Positions 26,829-35,466 of a stretch of 64,000 nt of DNA are shown here, piece by piece (the first letter of the stretch is position 1; each line of letters opens with the position of its first letter). Under the pieces are notes generated by a model. It was not told the origin of the DNA and made no database searches. It was given only the letters and a program-made list of their open reading frames with translations. The translations under genes and the position numbers were made by a program. This stretch comes from an uncultured Pseudomonadota bacterium (GTDB lineage: Bacteria > Myxococcota_A > Bradymonadia > Bradymonadales > Bradymonadaceae): the NCBI GenBank assembly GCA_913057905.1, contig CAJXPB010000002.1, forward strand, positions 1-64,000, given 5' to 3'.

Positions 26829-27737
26829 ATGACCAGCTATCCGACCGAGCCGCTCAGCGGCGACGAACGCGTTCCCATCGGCATCATCGGTGGGAGCGGA
26901 TTGTACGACATCGATGGTCTCGATGCGGTGGAGACCCGCGAGATCGAGACGCCCTTCGGCGAGCCGAGCGCGCCCGTCGAGATCGGCGAGTTGGAGGGCC
27001 GACGCGTCGCGTTTTTGCCACGGCACGGCAACGCCCATCAGTACAGCCCCACGCAGGTCCCGTACCGGGCAAATATCTGGGCACTCAAACGACTCGGCGT
27101 CTTCTGGGTGATGACGGCGAGTGCGGTCGGGTCGCTTCGAAAATCGATCGAACCCGGCGATATCGTCATCCCCGATCAGGTCATCGATAAGACGACCCAA
27201 CGGGCCAATACGTTGTACGACAACCTTGCGGTGCACGTGAATCTGGGGCGTCCATACCACCCAATGCTGCGGGAGGTGCTCTTCGAGGCGGGCCGCGAGG
27301 TAGTCGGAAACACGGACCAGTCGATCCACGACGGCGCCACCTACGTCTGCATGGAGGGGCCAGCGTTTAGCACGAAGGCCGAGAGCTACATGCACCGAGG
27401 CTGGGGTGCGGATTTGGTCGGCATGACGGCGATGCCAGAAGCCCGATTCGCCCGCGAAGCGCAGATGTGCTACGCGACGATCGCCATGCCTTCGGACTAC
27501 GACGTCTGGCGCGACGACGTGCCGGGTGTCGACGTCGACGACGTGATGGCCATTTTGAATCGAAGCACGTCGCTGGCCCGAGACATCCTCTCGCGCGCCA
27601 TCCCTCGGATTCCGCTAGAGGAGGAGTCCGAGTGCGACGCCAGCAGTGCCCTTCAGACCGCGATCATGACCCGACCCGAGGCGATCTCGGAGGAGACGCG
27701 CCGCGAGTTGGCCATCTTTCTGAACGACTATCTTTGA
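26829..27737 (+). CDS. mtnP: S-methyl-5'-thioadenosine phosphorylase
   Basis: A 302-residue phosphorylase that splits methylthioadenosine to adenine and 5-methylthioribose 1-phosphate, the first step of methionine salvage here. The N-terminal IGIIGGSGLYDI, the phosphate-site PRHGNAHQYSPTQVPYRAN and the substrate-site EGPAFSTKAE are intact. The adenine-specific SDYDVW resembles human MTAP rather than guanosine-preferring paralogues. ATG 26829 is preferred; GTG 26802 in the same frame would add nine residues and neither has a strong ribosome binding site. It pairs functionally with mtnB upstream. Confidence 0.93.
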   Translation: MTSYPTEPLSGDERVPIGIIGGSGLYDIDGLDAVETREIETPFGEPSAPVEIGELEGRRVAFLPRHGNAHQYSPTQVPYRANIWALKRLGVFWVMTASAVGSLRKSIEPGDIVIPDQVIDKTTQRANTLYDNLAVHVNLGRPYHPMLREVLFEAGREVVGNTDQSIHDGATYVCMEGPAFSTKAESYMHRGWGADLVGMTAMPEARFAREAQMCYATIAMPSDYDVWRDDVPGVDVDDVMAILNRSTSLARDILSRAIPRIPLEEESECDASSALQTAIMTRPEAISEETRRELAIFLNDYL

Positions 27738-27817
27738 GCCGGGGCATCGTTGAATGGCGCAGGGGCGTGTAGTACACGTCTGCGCAGACAACCTCCCCGC
27801 CGACGACGGAGTCTGCA

Positions 27818-28171
27818 GTGAGTGATCAAGAAGAAGAAGAAGCAGAAGCAGAGGAAGCCGAGGCCCCCGACACCTACAGCCCGTACTTTCAGGCGCTGCT
27901 GTGGACCTGCAAGACCTGCGGGTTCGTCAAAGAAGGGGAGCAGCCGCACATGGAATGTCCGATCTGCGAGTCGTACAAGGCGAACTTCATCGACATTCCG
28001 CAGCACATCGAGCGCGAGATCCGGGAGACCTATCCCGGCAAGAACCCGAACGCTCGCGCCTGCCGTGAGCGTCGCCTCGAGCTGATGCAACAGGAGGACG
28101 CCGACTCCAAGAAGAGCTTCTCGGGTCGGATGTTGCCGAGTCAGTCCGGCAACAACATGCAGCCCTCGTAA
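27818..28171 (+). CDS. Rubredoxin-like zinc-ribbon protein
   Basis: A 117-residue protein. An acidic Glu/Ala N-terminus (residues 2-18) is followed by a rubredoxin or rubrerythrin-type ribbon, CKTCGFVKEG then CPICES, with two CxxC pairs about 20 residues apart that should bind iron or zinc. The C-terminal half is helical and basic. The start is GTG 27818. Its TAA stop shares one base with the ATG of rarA (TAATG), so the two genes are translationally coupled. A role with RarA is inferred only from this coupling. No signal peptide is seen. Confidence 0.75.
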   Translation: MSDQEEEEAEAEEAEAPDTYSPYFQALLWTCKTCGFVKEGEQPHMECPICESYKANFIDIPQHIEREIRETYPGKNPNARACRERRLELMQQEDADSKKSFSGRMLPSQSGNNMQPS

Positions 28172-29526
28172 TGCCGCGGGACAACTCTCAAACCCCGCTC
28201 GCCGAGCGGATGCGGCCGACGTCCCTGGACGATTTCGTCGGCCAGGACCATCTGCTCGCCGACGGCAAGTTTCTGGCGAACATGCTCGAGGCCGACCGGC
28301 TGTCGAGCCTGATCCTCTGGGGCCCGCCCGGCACCGGAAAGACCACTCTGGCAAAACTACTGGCCGCCCGGGTCGACGCGGAATTCATCGAGATGTCGGC
28401 GGTGATGGCCGGCGTGCAAGACATCCGCGACGCGGTGTCGCGCGCCGACGACGCCGGGACGCTCTTTTCCCGAGAGACTGTCGTCTTCATCGACGAAATC
28501 CACCGCTTCAACAAGGCCCAGCAAGACGCCCTTTTGCCCCATGTGGAGCGGGGCACGATCACGCTGATCGGGGCGACGACCGAGAACCCGAGCTTCGAGG
28601 TCAACTCGGCGCTGCTTTCGCGCTGCAAGACGTTGGTGTTGGAGCCGCTGGACGACGAGGCGCTCGACGCAATTGTCGAGCGGGCGCTCGACGACGTACA
28701 GAAAGGCCTCGGCGAGCTGGATGCCCAGGTCACCGAAGGGGCGCGGGCGGCGATCATCGATGCCGCCGATGGCGATGCGCGCATCGCTCTGAACACCCTG
28801 GAGATTTCGGTCGAGGCGGTGGAGGCCCACACGCCCGAAGGCGAGCCGGTGATGGTGGCCACCGAGGACGTCGAAGAGGCGCTCCAGCGCAAGGTCGTCC
28901 GCTACGACAAAGAAGGCGAAGAGCACTACAACGTTGTCTCGGCCTTCATCAAGAGCATGCGCGGTAGCGATCCCGACGCCGCGCTCTACTACATGAATCG
29001 CATGCTCGAGGGCGGTGAAGATCCCCTGTTCATCCTGCGTCGCATGATCATCTTCGCCAGCGAGGATGTGGGAAACGCCGATCCCGAGGCGCTGCAGGTG
29101 GCAACGTCGGCGCTGCAGGCCTTTAAGTTTATCGGCATGCCCGAAGGCGTCTTGCCGATGACCCAGGCGGTCACCTACCTGGCGACGGCCCCCAAATCGA
29201 ACTCTGTCATCTCCAGCTACGGCAAGGCGCGTTCCGACGCCGTAGAGCACGGGAACCTCCAGGTTCCCAAGAAACTGCTGAACGCCCCGACGGACCTGCA
29301 CGACGAGATGGGGCACGGACGCGGGTACAAATATCCGCACAATTTTTCGGGCAACTACGTGGCCGAGGACTACCTGCCCGACGAGCTCCAGGGACGCACC
29401 TATTACGAGCCGTCGGACAACGGCTACGAGGCGACCATCAAGGAGCGACTGGAGGCCTGGCGCGAGCGCGACACCGAGGACGACGAACGCAAGGAAAACG
29501 CCGAACCCTTCGACCACGACGACTGA
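28171..29526 (+). CDS. rarA: Replication-associated recombination protein A (AAA+ ATPase)
   Basis: A 451-residue RarA/MgsA, a clamp-loader-like AAA+ protein that acts at stalled replication forks. Walker A is GPPGTGKTTLAK, Walker B is VVFIDEIHRFNKAQQ, sensor 1 is GATTENPSFEV and the arginine-finger region LLSRCKTL follows. The C-terminal tetramerisation part contains HYNVVSAFIKSMRGSDPDAALYY in recognisable form. Length fits the family. It overlaps the upstream zinc-ribbon gene by one base and abuts the convergent MFS gene, whose stop codon is the next base. Confidence 0.96.
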   Translation: MPRDNSQTPLAERMRPTSLDDFVGQDHLLADGKFLANMLEADRLSSLILWGPPGTGKTTLAKLLAARVDAEFIEMSAVMAGVQDIRDAVSRADDAGTLFSRETVVFIDEIHRFNKAQQDALLPHVERGTITLIGATTENPSFEVNSALLSRCKTLVLEPLDDEALDAIVERALDDVQKGLGELDAQVTEGARAAIIDAADGDARIALNTLEISVEAVEAHTPEGEPVMVATEDVEEALQRKVVRYDKEGEEHYNVVSAFIKSMRGSDPDAALYYMNRMLEGGEDPLFILRRMIIFASEDVGNADPEALQVATSALQAFKFIGMPEGVLPMTQAVTYLATAPKSNSVISSYGKARSDAVEHGNLQVPKKLLNAPTDLHDEMGHGRGYKYPHNFSGNYVAEDYLPDELQGRTYYEPSDNGYEATIKERLEAWRERDTEDDERKENAEPFDHDD

Positions 29527-30885
29527 CTACTGGTCGCCGTCGTCCTCTTGGAGGGGCGCGTTAGGAAGAAAGGGCAGCATTCCGACGCCGACACATCCCA
29601 GGCATGCCAGCACGAAGGCCGCGTTCGAGTAGCGCGGCGACGCCACCGGGAGTCCGAGCCAACTCGAGACGTGTTCGGGCTGAAGCTCCGCCACTGTCAC
29701 CGCGATGGCCACGCCGGTCGCCCCGCCCACAAAGAGCACCAGCATGAAGATACCCATCCCCCCGGAGGTATCGCGATCGGACAAGACCTGTGAGGCCGTC
29801 GACAACAGCGGCGGCTGCACGAACGCGTACCCCAGCCCAACCAGCGTCATCCCCACGGTCACGCCCCATACGTTGCCGCCGGCAAAGTAGGTGGTCGTCA
29901 GATTTCCGGCCAGCAGGATGGCGGTCCCGATCGCGACGGGTTTCAACGGGCCGATGCGGTCGGCGATGTCGCCGGCGCGTCGCGACAAAAACCCGATGGC
30001 CAACGCCCCGGGAAAGAGGACGACTCCCGCCCAGATGGCCTGCACCTGATTGACCTCCTTCAAAAAGATCGGGATCAGTACGACGGTGCCAAATCGCGCC
30101 CCATTGGCGGCAAAGGCCTGGGCCAGCGTGCTCACGTACCGGGTGTTCTGGAACATCTCCGGGGCGGCGAAGGGGTCGTCGACGCGGCGTATCCAGAGGG
30201 CAAAGGCGATCAAGAAAGCCACGCCCGCGCCGGTGGTGCCCAGAAACCAGCGGCCAAACCCGGCGTCCTGCACGACGTTGAACCCGTAGATCAGCAGGGC
30301 CACTCCAACCCCCATCAGGAGCGCGCCCACGGTGTCGAAGCTTCGCCCGCCGACATCGTCCAGCGACTTCGGGAGGATGCGGATGACCGCCGGGATCGCC
30401 AGCAGGACGATGCCGACCAGGGCAAAGACGACGCGCCAGTCGAAAAACTGCACGATCGCGCCGCCGAAGAACGGGCCCAGACTGGCGGCGAATCCGACGG
30501 TACTCATGATGACGCCCATCGCCGCCCCGCGATTTCGAGCGGGGATGAGCCGACTGATGATGATCGTCCCCATCACCGGAAGCCCGGCGGCGCCGGCGCC
30601 CTGGAGGACGCGGATCGCGATGATGATCTCGATCGTCGGAGACACGGCGATGACAAGCGAAGCGACGCCGAGCACAGAGATCGCCGCCAGATAAAGACGC
30701 CGCACTCCCAGGATGTCGGCCAGCCGGCCGTTGATGGCGTTGAAGACGCCGAAGGCGACGACGTATCCGGTGACAATCCAGCCGTAGACGCCCTCGGTGA
30801 CACCGAAGTCGTCTCCGATGTACGGGAGGGCCACGTTGATCATCGTGCCGTTGATGACGGCGATGAAGACGACGGTGGCGAGCAA
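29527..30885 (-). CDS. MFS transporter, drug:H+ antiporter DHA2 type
   Basis: A membrane exporter of at least 452 residues with up to 14 hydrophobic segments. The first segment carries NGTMINVALPYIGDDFGV, the motif D1-like sequence typical of EmrB/QacA-type pumps, and GYVVAFGVFNAINGRLADILG is motif A. A motif C-like stretch is SLGPFFGGAIVQFFDWR. The start is uncertain: TTG 30885 has AAGG eight bases before it but begins inside the first helix. The frame stays open upstream (TDNERDYSETKVLA) without ATG, GTG or TTG until the rpsU terminator. Substrate is unknown. It is convergent with rarA. Confidence 0.88.
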   Translation of the reverse strand: MLATVVFIAVINGTMINVALPYIGDDFGVTEGVYGWIVTGYVVAFGVFNAINGRLADILGVRRLYLAAISVLGVASLVIAVSPTIEIIIAIRVLQGAGAAGLPVMGTIIISRLIPARNRGAAMGVIMSTVGFAASLGPFFGGAIVQFFDWRVVFALVGIVLLAIPAVIRILPKSLDDVGGRSFDTVGALLMGVGVALLIYGFNVVQDAGFGRWFLGTTGAGVAFLIAFALWIRRVDDPFAAPEMFQNTRYVSTLAQAFAANGARFGTVVLIPIFLKEVNQVQAIWAGVVLFPGALAIGFLSRRAGDIADRIGPLKPVAIGTAILLAGNLTTTYFAGGNVWGVTVGMTLVGLGYAFVQPPLLSTASQVLSDRDTSGGMGIFMLVLFVGGATGVAIAVTVAELQPEHVSSWLGLPVASPRYSNAAFVLACLGCVGVGMLPFLPNAPLQEDDGDQ

Positions 30886-30971
30886 CGCCAGGACCTTCGT
30901 CTCGCTGTAGTCCCTTTCGTTGTCCGTGGTTGAAGCTGAGTCGGTGATAGGTTTTGTCCCTGAATCACGAA

Positions 30972-30999
30972 GCCCCGCACCGACGGGTCGGTGCGGGGC
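30972..30999 (-). terminator. rpsU terminator hairpin
   Basis: A perfect 13-base GC stem pairs 30972-30984 with 30987-30999 around a very short loop. It lies about 40 bases after the rpsU stop on the minus strand. The trailing tract is only weakly T-rich. Confidence 0.75.
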
Positions 31000-31037
31000 C
31001 TCGTGTTCGTGCTATCTGTCGGTGCCGGTCGTCGGTG

Positions 31038-31289
31038 TCAGCTACCGCCTCGCTGGCGGCGCTTCTTTTTGCGGCGCTCGCGGCGACGCTTCTCTTTGCG
31101 CCGACGACGCTCCGCCTCGCGCTTCTTGCGGCGCTTCTTTTCGCTGGGCTTCTCGTAGAAACGCCGCTGCTTGAGTTCGCGGCTGATGCCTTCGCGGCCG
31201 ATCTCCCGCTTGAGGCGGTTGATGGCGCGATTGATATTTCCGTCCTTTACGCGGACCTCGATGGGTCCGAGCTCATCGCGTCGTGCCAT
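31038..31289 (-). CDS. rpsU: 30S ribosomal protein S21
   Basis: An 83-residue S21, a small-subunit protein near the mRNA exit and anti-Shine-Dalgarno region. The core VRVKDGNINRAINRLKREIG and the following RRFYEKPSEKKRRK match the family. The C-terminal third is almost all Arg and Lys, longer than the 71-residue enterobacterial protein. A strong GC hairpin at 30972-30999 ends the transcript. The gene stands alone, not beside dnaG or rpoD as in many genomes. Confidence 0.95.
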   Translation of the reverse strand: MARRDELGPIEVRVKDGNINRAINRLKREIGREGISRELKQRRFYEKPSEKKRRKKREAERRRRKEKRRRERRKKKRRQRGGS

Positions 31290-31396
31290 GGTAATCGACC
31301 TCCGTCGAGTCTGGGGTGTTCTGTTCGTGTCGTCTCAAAATCAATGCTTTAGAATCAGGGCCTCACCGGGCCGATGATCCTAACCGCGGCCCGGGG

Positions 31397-32065
31397 TTAC
31401 AGCAACCGCTCGATGATCGGCTGGACGCCGTCGCCGGCCATCGCGACCGGACTGAAGACCATCCAGAAGTATTTGAACGCCTCGGGATCGTTGCCGTGGA
31501 GCGCATCGATGAGGTTGATCTCGTAGTACGTATCCAGAAGGCCGATCGTGTCGCGGTGGTACAGTCGCCACAACTCGCCGTTGGTGACGATGCCCCACTG
31601 AACGCCGGTCGAGCGGACCAATCGGTCGACCTCGTAAGCGACGTTGTAGGTCTCGTCCTCGGCCTCGTAGTTATCGATGTCGTCACTCCAGCCGATGGCC
31701 CGCATCACACCGAGGGCCTGGGAGTAAAACTCCCGTTCGCCGCGGTGCGGAATGGCGTTTTCCAGCACCTGGGAGCTGGGGAAGAGCGTGAAATCGGGCC
31801 GAAAATCGATGTCTTCGCTGAAGTCGGGCGTCAGTTCGGCGACGCTGTATCGGAAGTTCATCGCCCGGAGAACGTAGCTGACCCAGTAGTAACGGGTCTC
31901 CATCTCCGAGAGGCCTTCCTCGATCTGGCCCTCTCGCTTCTCCCAGAGCTCCTCGAGCGCCTGGCGATCCTCCTCGATCTGCTCGGAGTTCCACTCCTCG
32001 TAGGTGTCGATCTCGCCGAGGCGCTCTTCTGAAAAGAGCCCTTCGTTTACAAAAACATCGGACAT
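31397..32065 (-). CDS. Stand-alone degenerate N-terminal domain of type IIG restriction-modification enzyme
   Basis: A 222-residue protein resembling only the N-terminal nuclease region of Eco57I/type IIG-like restriction-methylases. It begins VFVNEGLFSEERLG, has the RPDFTLF strand with the first acidic residue (Asp91) and ends with the conserved VQWGIVTNGELWRLYHRD (155-172) and DPEAFKYFWMVFSP. At the place where the family has a catalytic E/D-x-K (usually near AKRW), this protein reads LGVMRAIGW (118-126) without a lysine. The methyltransferase domains that should follow are absent; the frame stops at IIERLL. ATG 32065 is chosen because GGAG lies five bases upstream. It may be a remnant or a domesticated, nuclease-dead domain. 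The family call is from memory of motifs. Confidence 0.65.
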   Translation of the reverse strand: MSDVFVNEGLFSEERLGEIDTYEEWNSEQIEEDRQALEELWEKREGQIEEGLSEMETRYYWVSYVLRAMNFRYSVAELTPDFSEDIDFRPDFTLFPSSQVLENAIPHRGEREFYSQALGVMRAIGWSDDIDNYEAEDETYNVAYEVDRLVRSTGVQWGIVTNGELWRLYHRDTIGLLDTYYEINLIDALHGNDPEAFKYFWMVFSPVAMAGDGVQPIIERLL

Positions 32066-32282
32066 AGTTGCTCCATTGATGGCGGCCCGACTCCGGGACG
32101 CCGCAAACAGTCGCTTGTTCACGTGGCAGTCGAAATCTCTCAAAACCGACCGGCGGCAGACCATACGTATCGGCCCATCCCCTGTCAATCCTCCGGACAT
32201 GACGACCACTTGACCCCCGCAACAGCAAGCATCATCCTGAAGTCTCGTCCGATGCAGTCGACCCTTCGTTGGTGCTACCCCG

Positions 32283-33314
32283 ATGCCCGAGCGCGTCTCC
32301 AATCCGCCGAACCCCTGGGTGGACGGTCATGTCGAATGGCTGGGAGAGCCACCCGAGGTGGAACTGAAGGTCTACGAGGAGGAGTCGGCCTCAATCCTGT
32401 CGACCAATGAGAGCCCCGATCTCCCCTTTAGCTACAGCGTCAATCCCTTCCGAGGATGCTTCCATGGATGCGCCTATTGTTATGCGCGCCGCACGCACGA
32501 GTATCTCGATTTCGGCGCAGGCACCGACTTCGACCGTCGGATTGTCGTCAAGGTGAACGCGCCCGAACTCCTGCGCGACCGGATCGTGCGGCCGGACTGG
32601 GAGCGCGAGCCGATCATCTTTTCGGGCGTCACCGACTGTTACCAGCCGCTGGAGGCGAGCTACGAAGTCACCCGGGAGTGTCTGGAGGTGTGCGCCTCGA
32701 TCGGAAATCCCGTGGGCATCGTCACCAAGGGGGCGCTGGTGCGGCGCGACATCGACGTACTCCAGGAGATCGCCGATCGGGCGCCGGTACGCATCTACGT
32801 GAGCATTCCCTTTGCCGACGATGAGGCGGGCCGCAAGCTGGAACCCCACGCGACGACGATTACCCAGCGATTCCGGACCATCGAGGCGCTGGCCGATGCG
32901 GGCCTGGCGGTCGGTGTCGCGGTGGCCCCGATCATTCCGGGGCTGTCGGACAGCGATGTGCCCGACATCCTCCGCCGCGCTGCAGACCGGGGTGCCGATC
33001 ACGCCTTCTACACGCTGTTGCGTCTTCCCGGGACAGTCGAACCGGTCTTCAGAGAGCGACTGCGCGAGGCGTACCCGGATCGGGCCGACAAAGTCTTCAG
33101 CCAGCTTCGACAGATGCGCGACGGTGAGGTCAACAATACCGAATTCGGCGACCGGATGGAGGGGAAAGGGGCCCGATGGCAGACGACGCGTTCGCTGTTT
33201 GAGCTCCACTGCAGACGCCACGACCTCAACGCCACCGACCGTGCCCAAGTCGGCGAGATGGGCGCGGCCGGCTCTCTGCAGGGCGACCTGTTCGATGGGC
33301 CCCAAACTAACTGA
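32283..33314 (+). CDS. PA0069-family radical SAM protein
   Basis: A 343-residue radical SAM enzyme of the PA0069/Rv2578c group, related to spore photoproduct lyase. The cluster ligands Cys59, Cys63 and Cys66 are in CFHGCAYCYARR, followed by THEYLDFGAGTDFDRRIVVK, which is characteristic of this group. SGVTDCYQPLEA and a C-terminal region with LRLPGTVEPVFRE are also typical. Its substrate is not established. ATG 32283 has no strong ribosome binding site. It is divergent from the degenerate restriction gene and convergent with a lipoprotein, with a hairpin between. Confidence 0.9.
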   Translation: MPERVSNPPNPWVDGHVEWLGEPPEVELKVYEEESASILSTNESPDLPFSYSVNPFRGCFHGCAYCYARRTHEYLDFGAGTDFDRRIVVKVNAPELLRDRIVRPDWEREPIIFSGVTDCYQPLEASYEVTRECLEVCASIGNPVGIVTKGALVRRDIDVLQEIADRAPVRIYVSIPFADDEAGRKLEPHATTITQRFRTIEALADAGLAVGVAVAPIIPGLSDSDVPDILRRAADRGADHAFYTLLRLPGTVEPVFRERLREAYPDRADKVFSQLRQMRDGEVNNTEFGDRMEGKGARWQTTRSLFELHCRRHDLNATDRAQVGEMGAAGSLQGDLFDGPQTN

Positions 33315-33342
33315 GGGCCCCCGGCTTAAACCGGGAGCCCTC
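33313..33342. terminator. Bidirectional hairpin between radical SAM gene and lipoprotein gene
   Basis: GAGGGC then CCCGG pair across a CTTAAA loop with CCGGGAGCCCTC, giving a stem spanning 33313-33342. It lies between two converging stop codons (33314 and 33366) and can serve either direction. Flanking T tracts are weak. Confidence 0.65.
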
Positions 33343-33365
33343 GATGTTCGGTTGGTCCGCAGCAC

Positions 33366-35369
33366 CTACTGGCCGCCGTCGGTCACGGTCAGGTCGTAGA
33401 CCGCGTTGTCCCAAAGGTCGCCGTTGTAGACGATCAGTGCGATCTTCCACTGACCGGCGACGTCGGGCCGCACGGCGAATTGCAGGGCATTCCCGCTGGC
33501 GCGCTGGGCGAAGAAGCTGCCGCCCATCGGTCGATCCAACACGAACCACTCGTATGTGACGTTGGAGCTGTCCATCGTGTTCAGGACCGAATTCTCGGCA
33601 CTCATCTGAGCCACGTCGCCAGCGTCGACCGAGCTTCCTTCGAAGCGCGGCGTAATCTGTGCCTCGGGAGCCATGGCACCGGAACCATTGTCGTGGACGG
33701 TCACATTCATTCGAGCCGTCAGCGGGGTGGTTCCGCTGGAGGAAGTGAAGGAGACGTCCTGCATCACGCCCGGTTCGTCGGAGGTGGTCCCCAGGTAGCT
33801 TATCTCACCGGCTCTCAGGACCCCGGGGTCTTGCGTGAAGCCCGAGGCCAGATCGACGGGGTCGATACTCAGGTCGGCCGGTTCGGCGTCGCCTCCCCAT
33901 TCCAGCACGCCATCTAGCGGCTGGGTACCGATCGAGCGGACTGTAAAGGGCCGTCGGACGTCTCGGTTTTCGTCGGCCGGGAAGGCCTGAAAGTTCAGGG
34001 AGCTCGGTACGATCTGGGCGACGCCACTGTCGCGGCCGGCCATCAGCAGGAGCCGCGACGTCCCGGACTGGGAGGCGTCGGAGGGAGGTTTTCCGGAGGT
34101 CACCGGATCGTTGTGCTGGATTACCATCCAGCCGAGCTTTCCATTTGCCGGCCCGCTGAAGCTGATATCGAAGGTGGCCGACTGGTTCGGCTCAATTCCG
34201 GCATTGTTAGTGATGCGGCCCTGGTCATTGATGTTGTCGGGATCGCCCCGGTAGACGACGTCGTAATTCGCTCCATCGAAGGTCTGTCCGGGCTCGGCGG
34301 CTTCGAAGGAAATCGAATCGAGCCGCAAGGTGTCGGTCCCGGCATTGGTGACGGTGAGGGTCTCGGCCGGCCCGCCCGACTCGAAGCTCAGCGACTTTTT
34401 GTCGTCGGTGTAGACGGGGCCCGTTCCCAGAATATCGACCAGCACGGCCTTGGCGGTATTCACGTTCGACGCCGACGATTCGATATAGATCTCGGCGGAG
34501 TCCGGAATCTCCTCCTGAGAGACCTCACTGGGGATCGTCACCGTGAAGGTCCAGGTCTGGCCGCTGTTGGAGGGAAGCTCGGTGGGCAGATTCTGCGGTG
34601 AAAACGACATGTACTCGGCCGCCCCGCCCTCGATGGAGATACCACTGATCTCCATGGGATCCGTGGAGTCGACATTCCGGATTGTCAGCTCCCGTTCGAC
34701 CGACGAGCCCGGGCGGACATCGCTGTATGTGAGCGTGGCGGGCTCGACTTCGATCTCGCCGGAGGTCGACGGGTCGTACTGGAAGTACAGCGTGGTATCG
34801 CCATCTTCGAAGGTGTCGTTGGTCGTGGTCGCGTTGGTCTCGAGGCGAATTTCCCCGCAGTAGTTGTCGCGGAATTGGTCCGGGACCTCGGACCCCGGTT
34901 CGGGACAGTCGAGTTCGTTGGTCCCATCGGCGATCAGGAAGAAATCGAACTGTTCGGAGGTTGTGGGCCCGATCTCAAAGGGCCGCTCCGGCAGCACCGT
35001 GGAGTAGCAGACCGCCGGGATCTGTTTGCAGACCTGATCTTGGTTGCAGCCTCCGGTCGAGTTGGTGGGCGTGCTCTGGCCGTCGTACTCACAGGTCGAG
35101 TCGGTCTCCTCGCCGTCGTAGACCAGCACGTCGGGCCCGGTGACCTCGAAGGTCTCTACCTTCAGCGGGGCCTCGCCGCTGTTTCGAAGTTGAATCGCAA
35201 CCTCGCTGCCCTGCTGAGTCGGACTGTTTCGTTCGGGTATGATGAATGCGACATCGTCCGCATCCTCCAAGACAACCGAGGGCGACAGAGTCTCCTGGAT
35301 ACCGTCGCCGCACGAGGCGAGCGCCAGGCTCACCAGTGCAACCAACGCGATGCTCGTTTTGACCTTCAT
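33366..35369 (-). CDS. Lipoprotein with repeated choice-of-anchor / ASPM-SPD-2-Hydin-like beta domains
   Basis: A 667-residue lipoprotein with signal peptide MKVKTSIALVALVSLALASC (lipobox LASC). It carries at least four beta-sandwich repeats of the abnormal-spindle/Hydin or choice-of-anchor D type. These are seen as GEAPLKVETFEVTGPD, RELTIRNVDSTDPMEISGI, ETLTVTNAGTDTLRLDSI and RPFTVRSIGTQPLDGVLEW. A C-terminal PKD/Ig-like domain contains VTYEWFVLDRPMGGS. Four cysteines cluster in residues about 75-100. ATG 35369 has GGAGG seven bases upstream, and a promoter-like pair lies at 35425-35454. Probably a surface or periplasmic structural protein; no enzyme motif is seen. Confidence 0.8.
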   Translation of the reverse strand: MKVKTSIALVALVSLALASCGDGIQETLSPSVVLEDADDVAFIIPERNSPTQQGSEVAIQLRNSGEAPLKVETFEVTGPDVLVYDGEETDSTCEYDGQSTPTNSTGGCNQDQVCKQIPAVCYSTVLPERPFEIGPTTSEQFDFFLIADGTNELDCPEPGSEVPDQFRDNYCGEIRLETNATTTNDTFEDGDTTLYFQYDPSTSGEIEVEPATLTYSDVRPGSSVERELTIRNVDSTDPMEISGISIEGGAAEYMSFSPQNLPTELPSNSGQTWTFTVTIPSEVSQEEIPDSAEIYIESSASNVNTAKAVLVDILGTGPVYTDDKKSLSFESGGPAETLTVTNAGTDTLRLDSISFEAAEPGQTFDGANYDVVYRGDPDNINDQGRITNNAGIEPNQSATFDISFSGPANGKLGWMVIQHNDPVTSGKPPSDASQSGTSRLLLMAGRDSGVAQIVPSSLNFQAFPADENRDVRRPFTVRSIGTQPLDGVLEWGGDAEPADLSIDPVDLASGFTQDPGVLRAGEISYLGTTSDEPGVMQDVSFTSSSGTTPLTARMNVTVHDNGSGAMAPEAQITPRFEGSSVDAGDVAQMSAENSVLNTMDSSNVTYEWFVLDRPMGGSFFAQRASGNALQFAVRPDVAGQWKIALIVYNGDLWDNAVYDLTVTDGGQ

Positions 35370-35424
35370 GTACAATCCTCCGTGTGTAACTGTCTCCTGC
35401 GGAACAATCCCGATCGACTCGCAT

Positions 35425-35454
35425 ATACTAGCAGTCGGCGGCACGTGAATTCAA
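35425..35454 (-). promoter_or_regulatory. Putative promoter of Hydin-like lipoprotein gene
   Basis: On the minus strand TTGAAT (35449-35454) and TAGTAT (35425-35430) are separated by 18 bases, about 55 bases before the ATG at 35369. TATATG overlaps just downstream. Confidence 0.45.
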
Positions 35455-35466
35455 CTTAGACAAACC

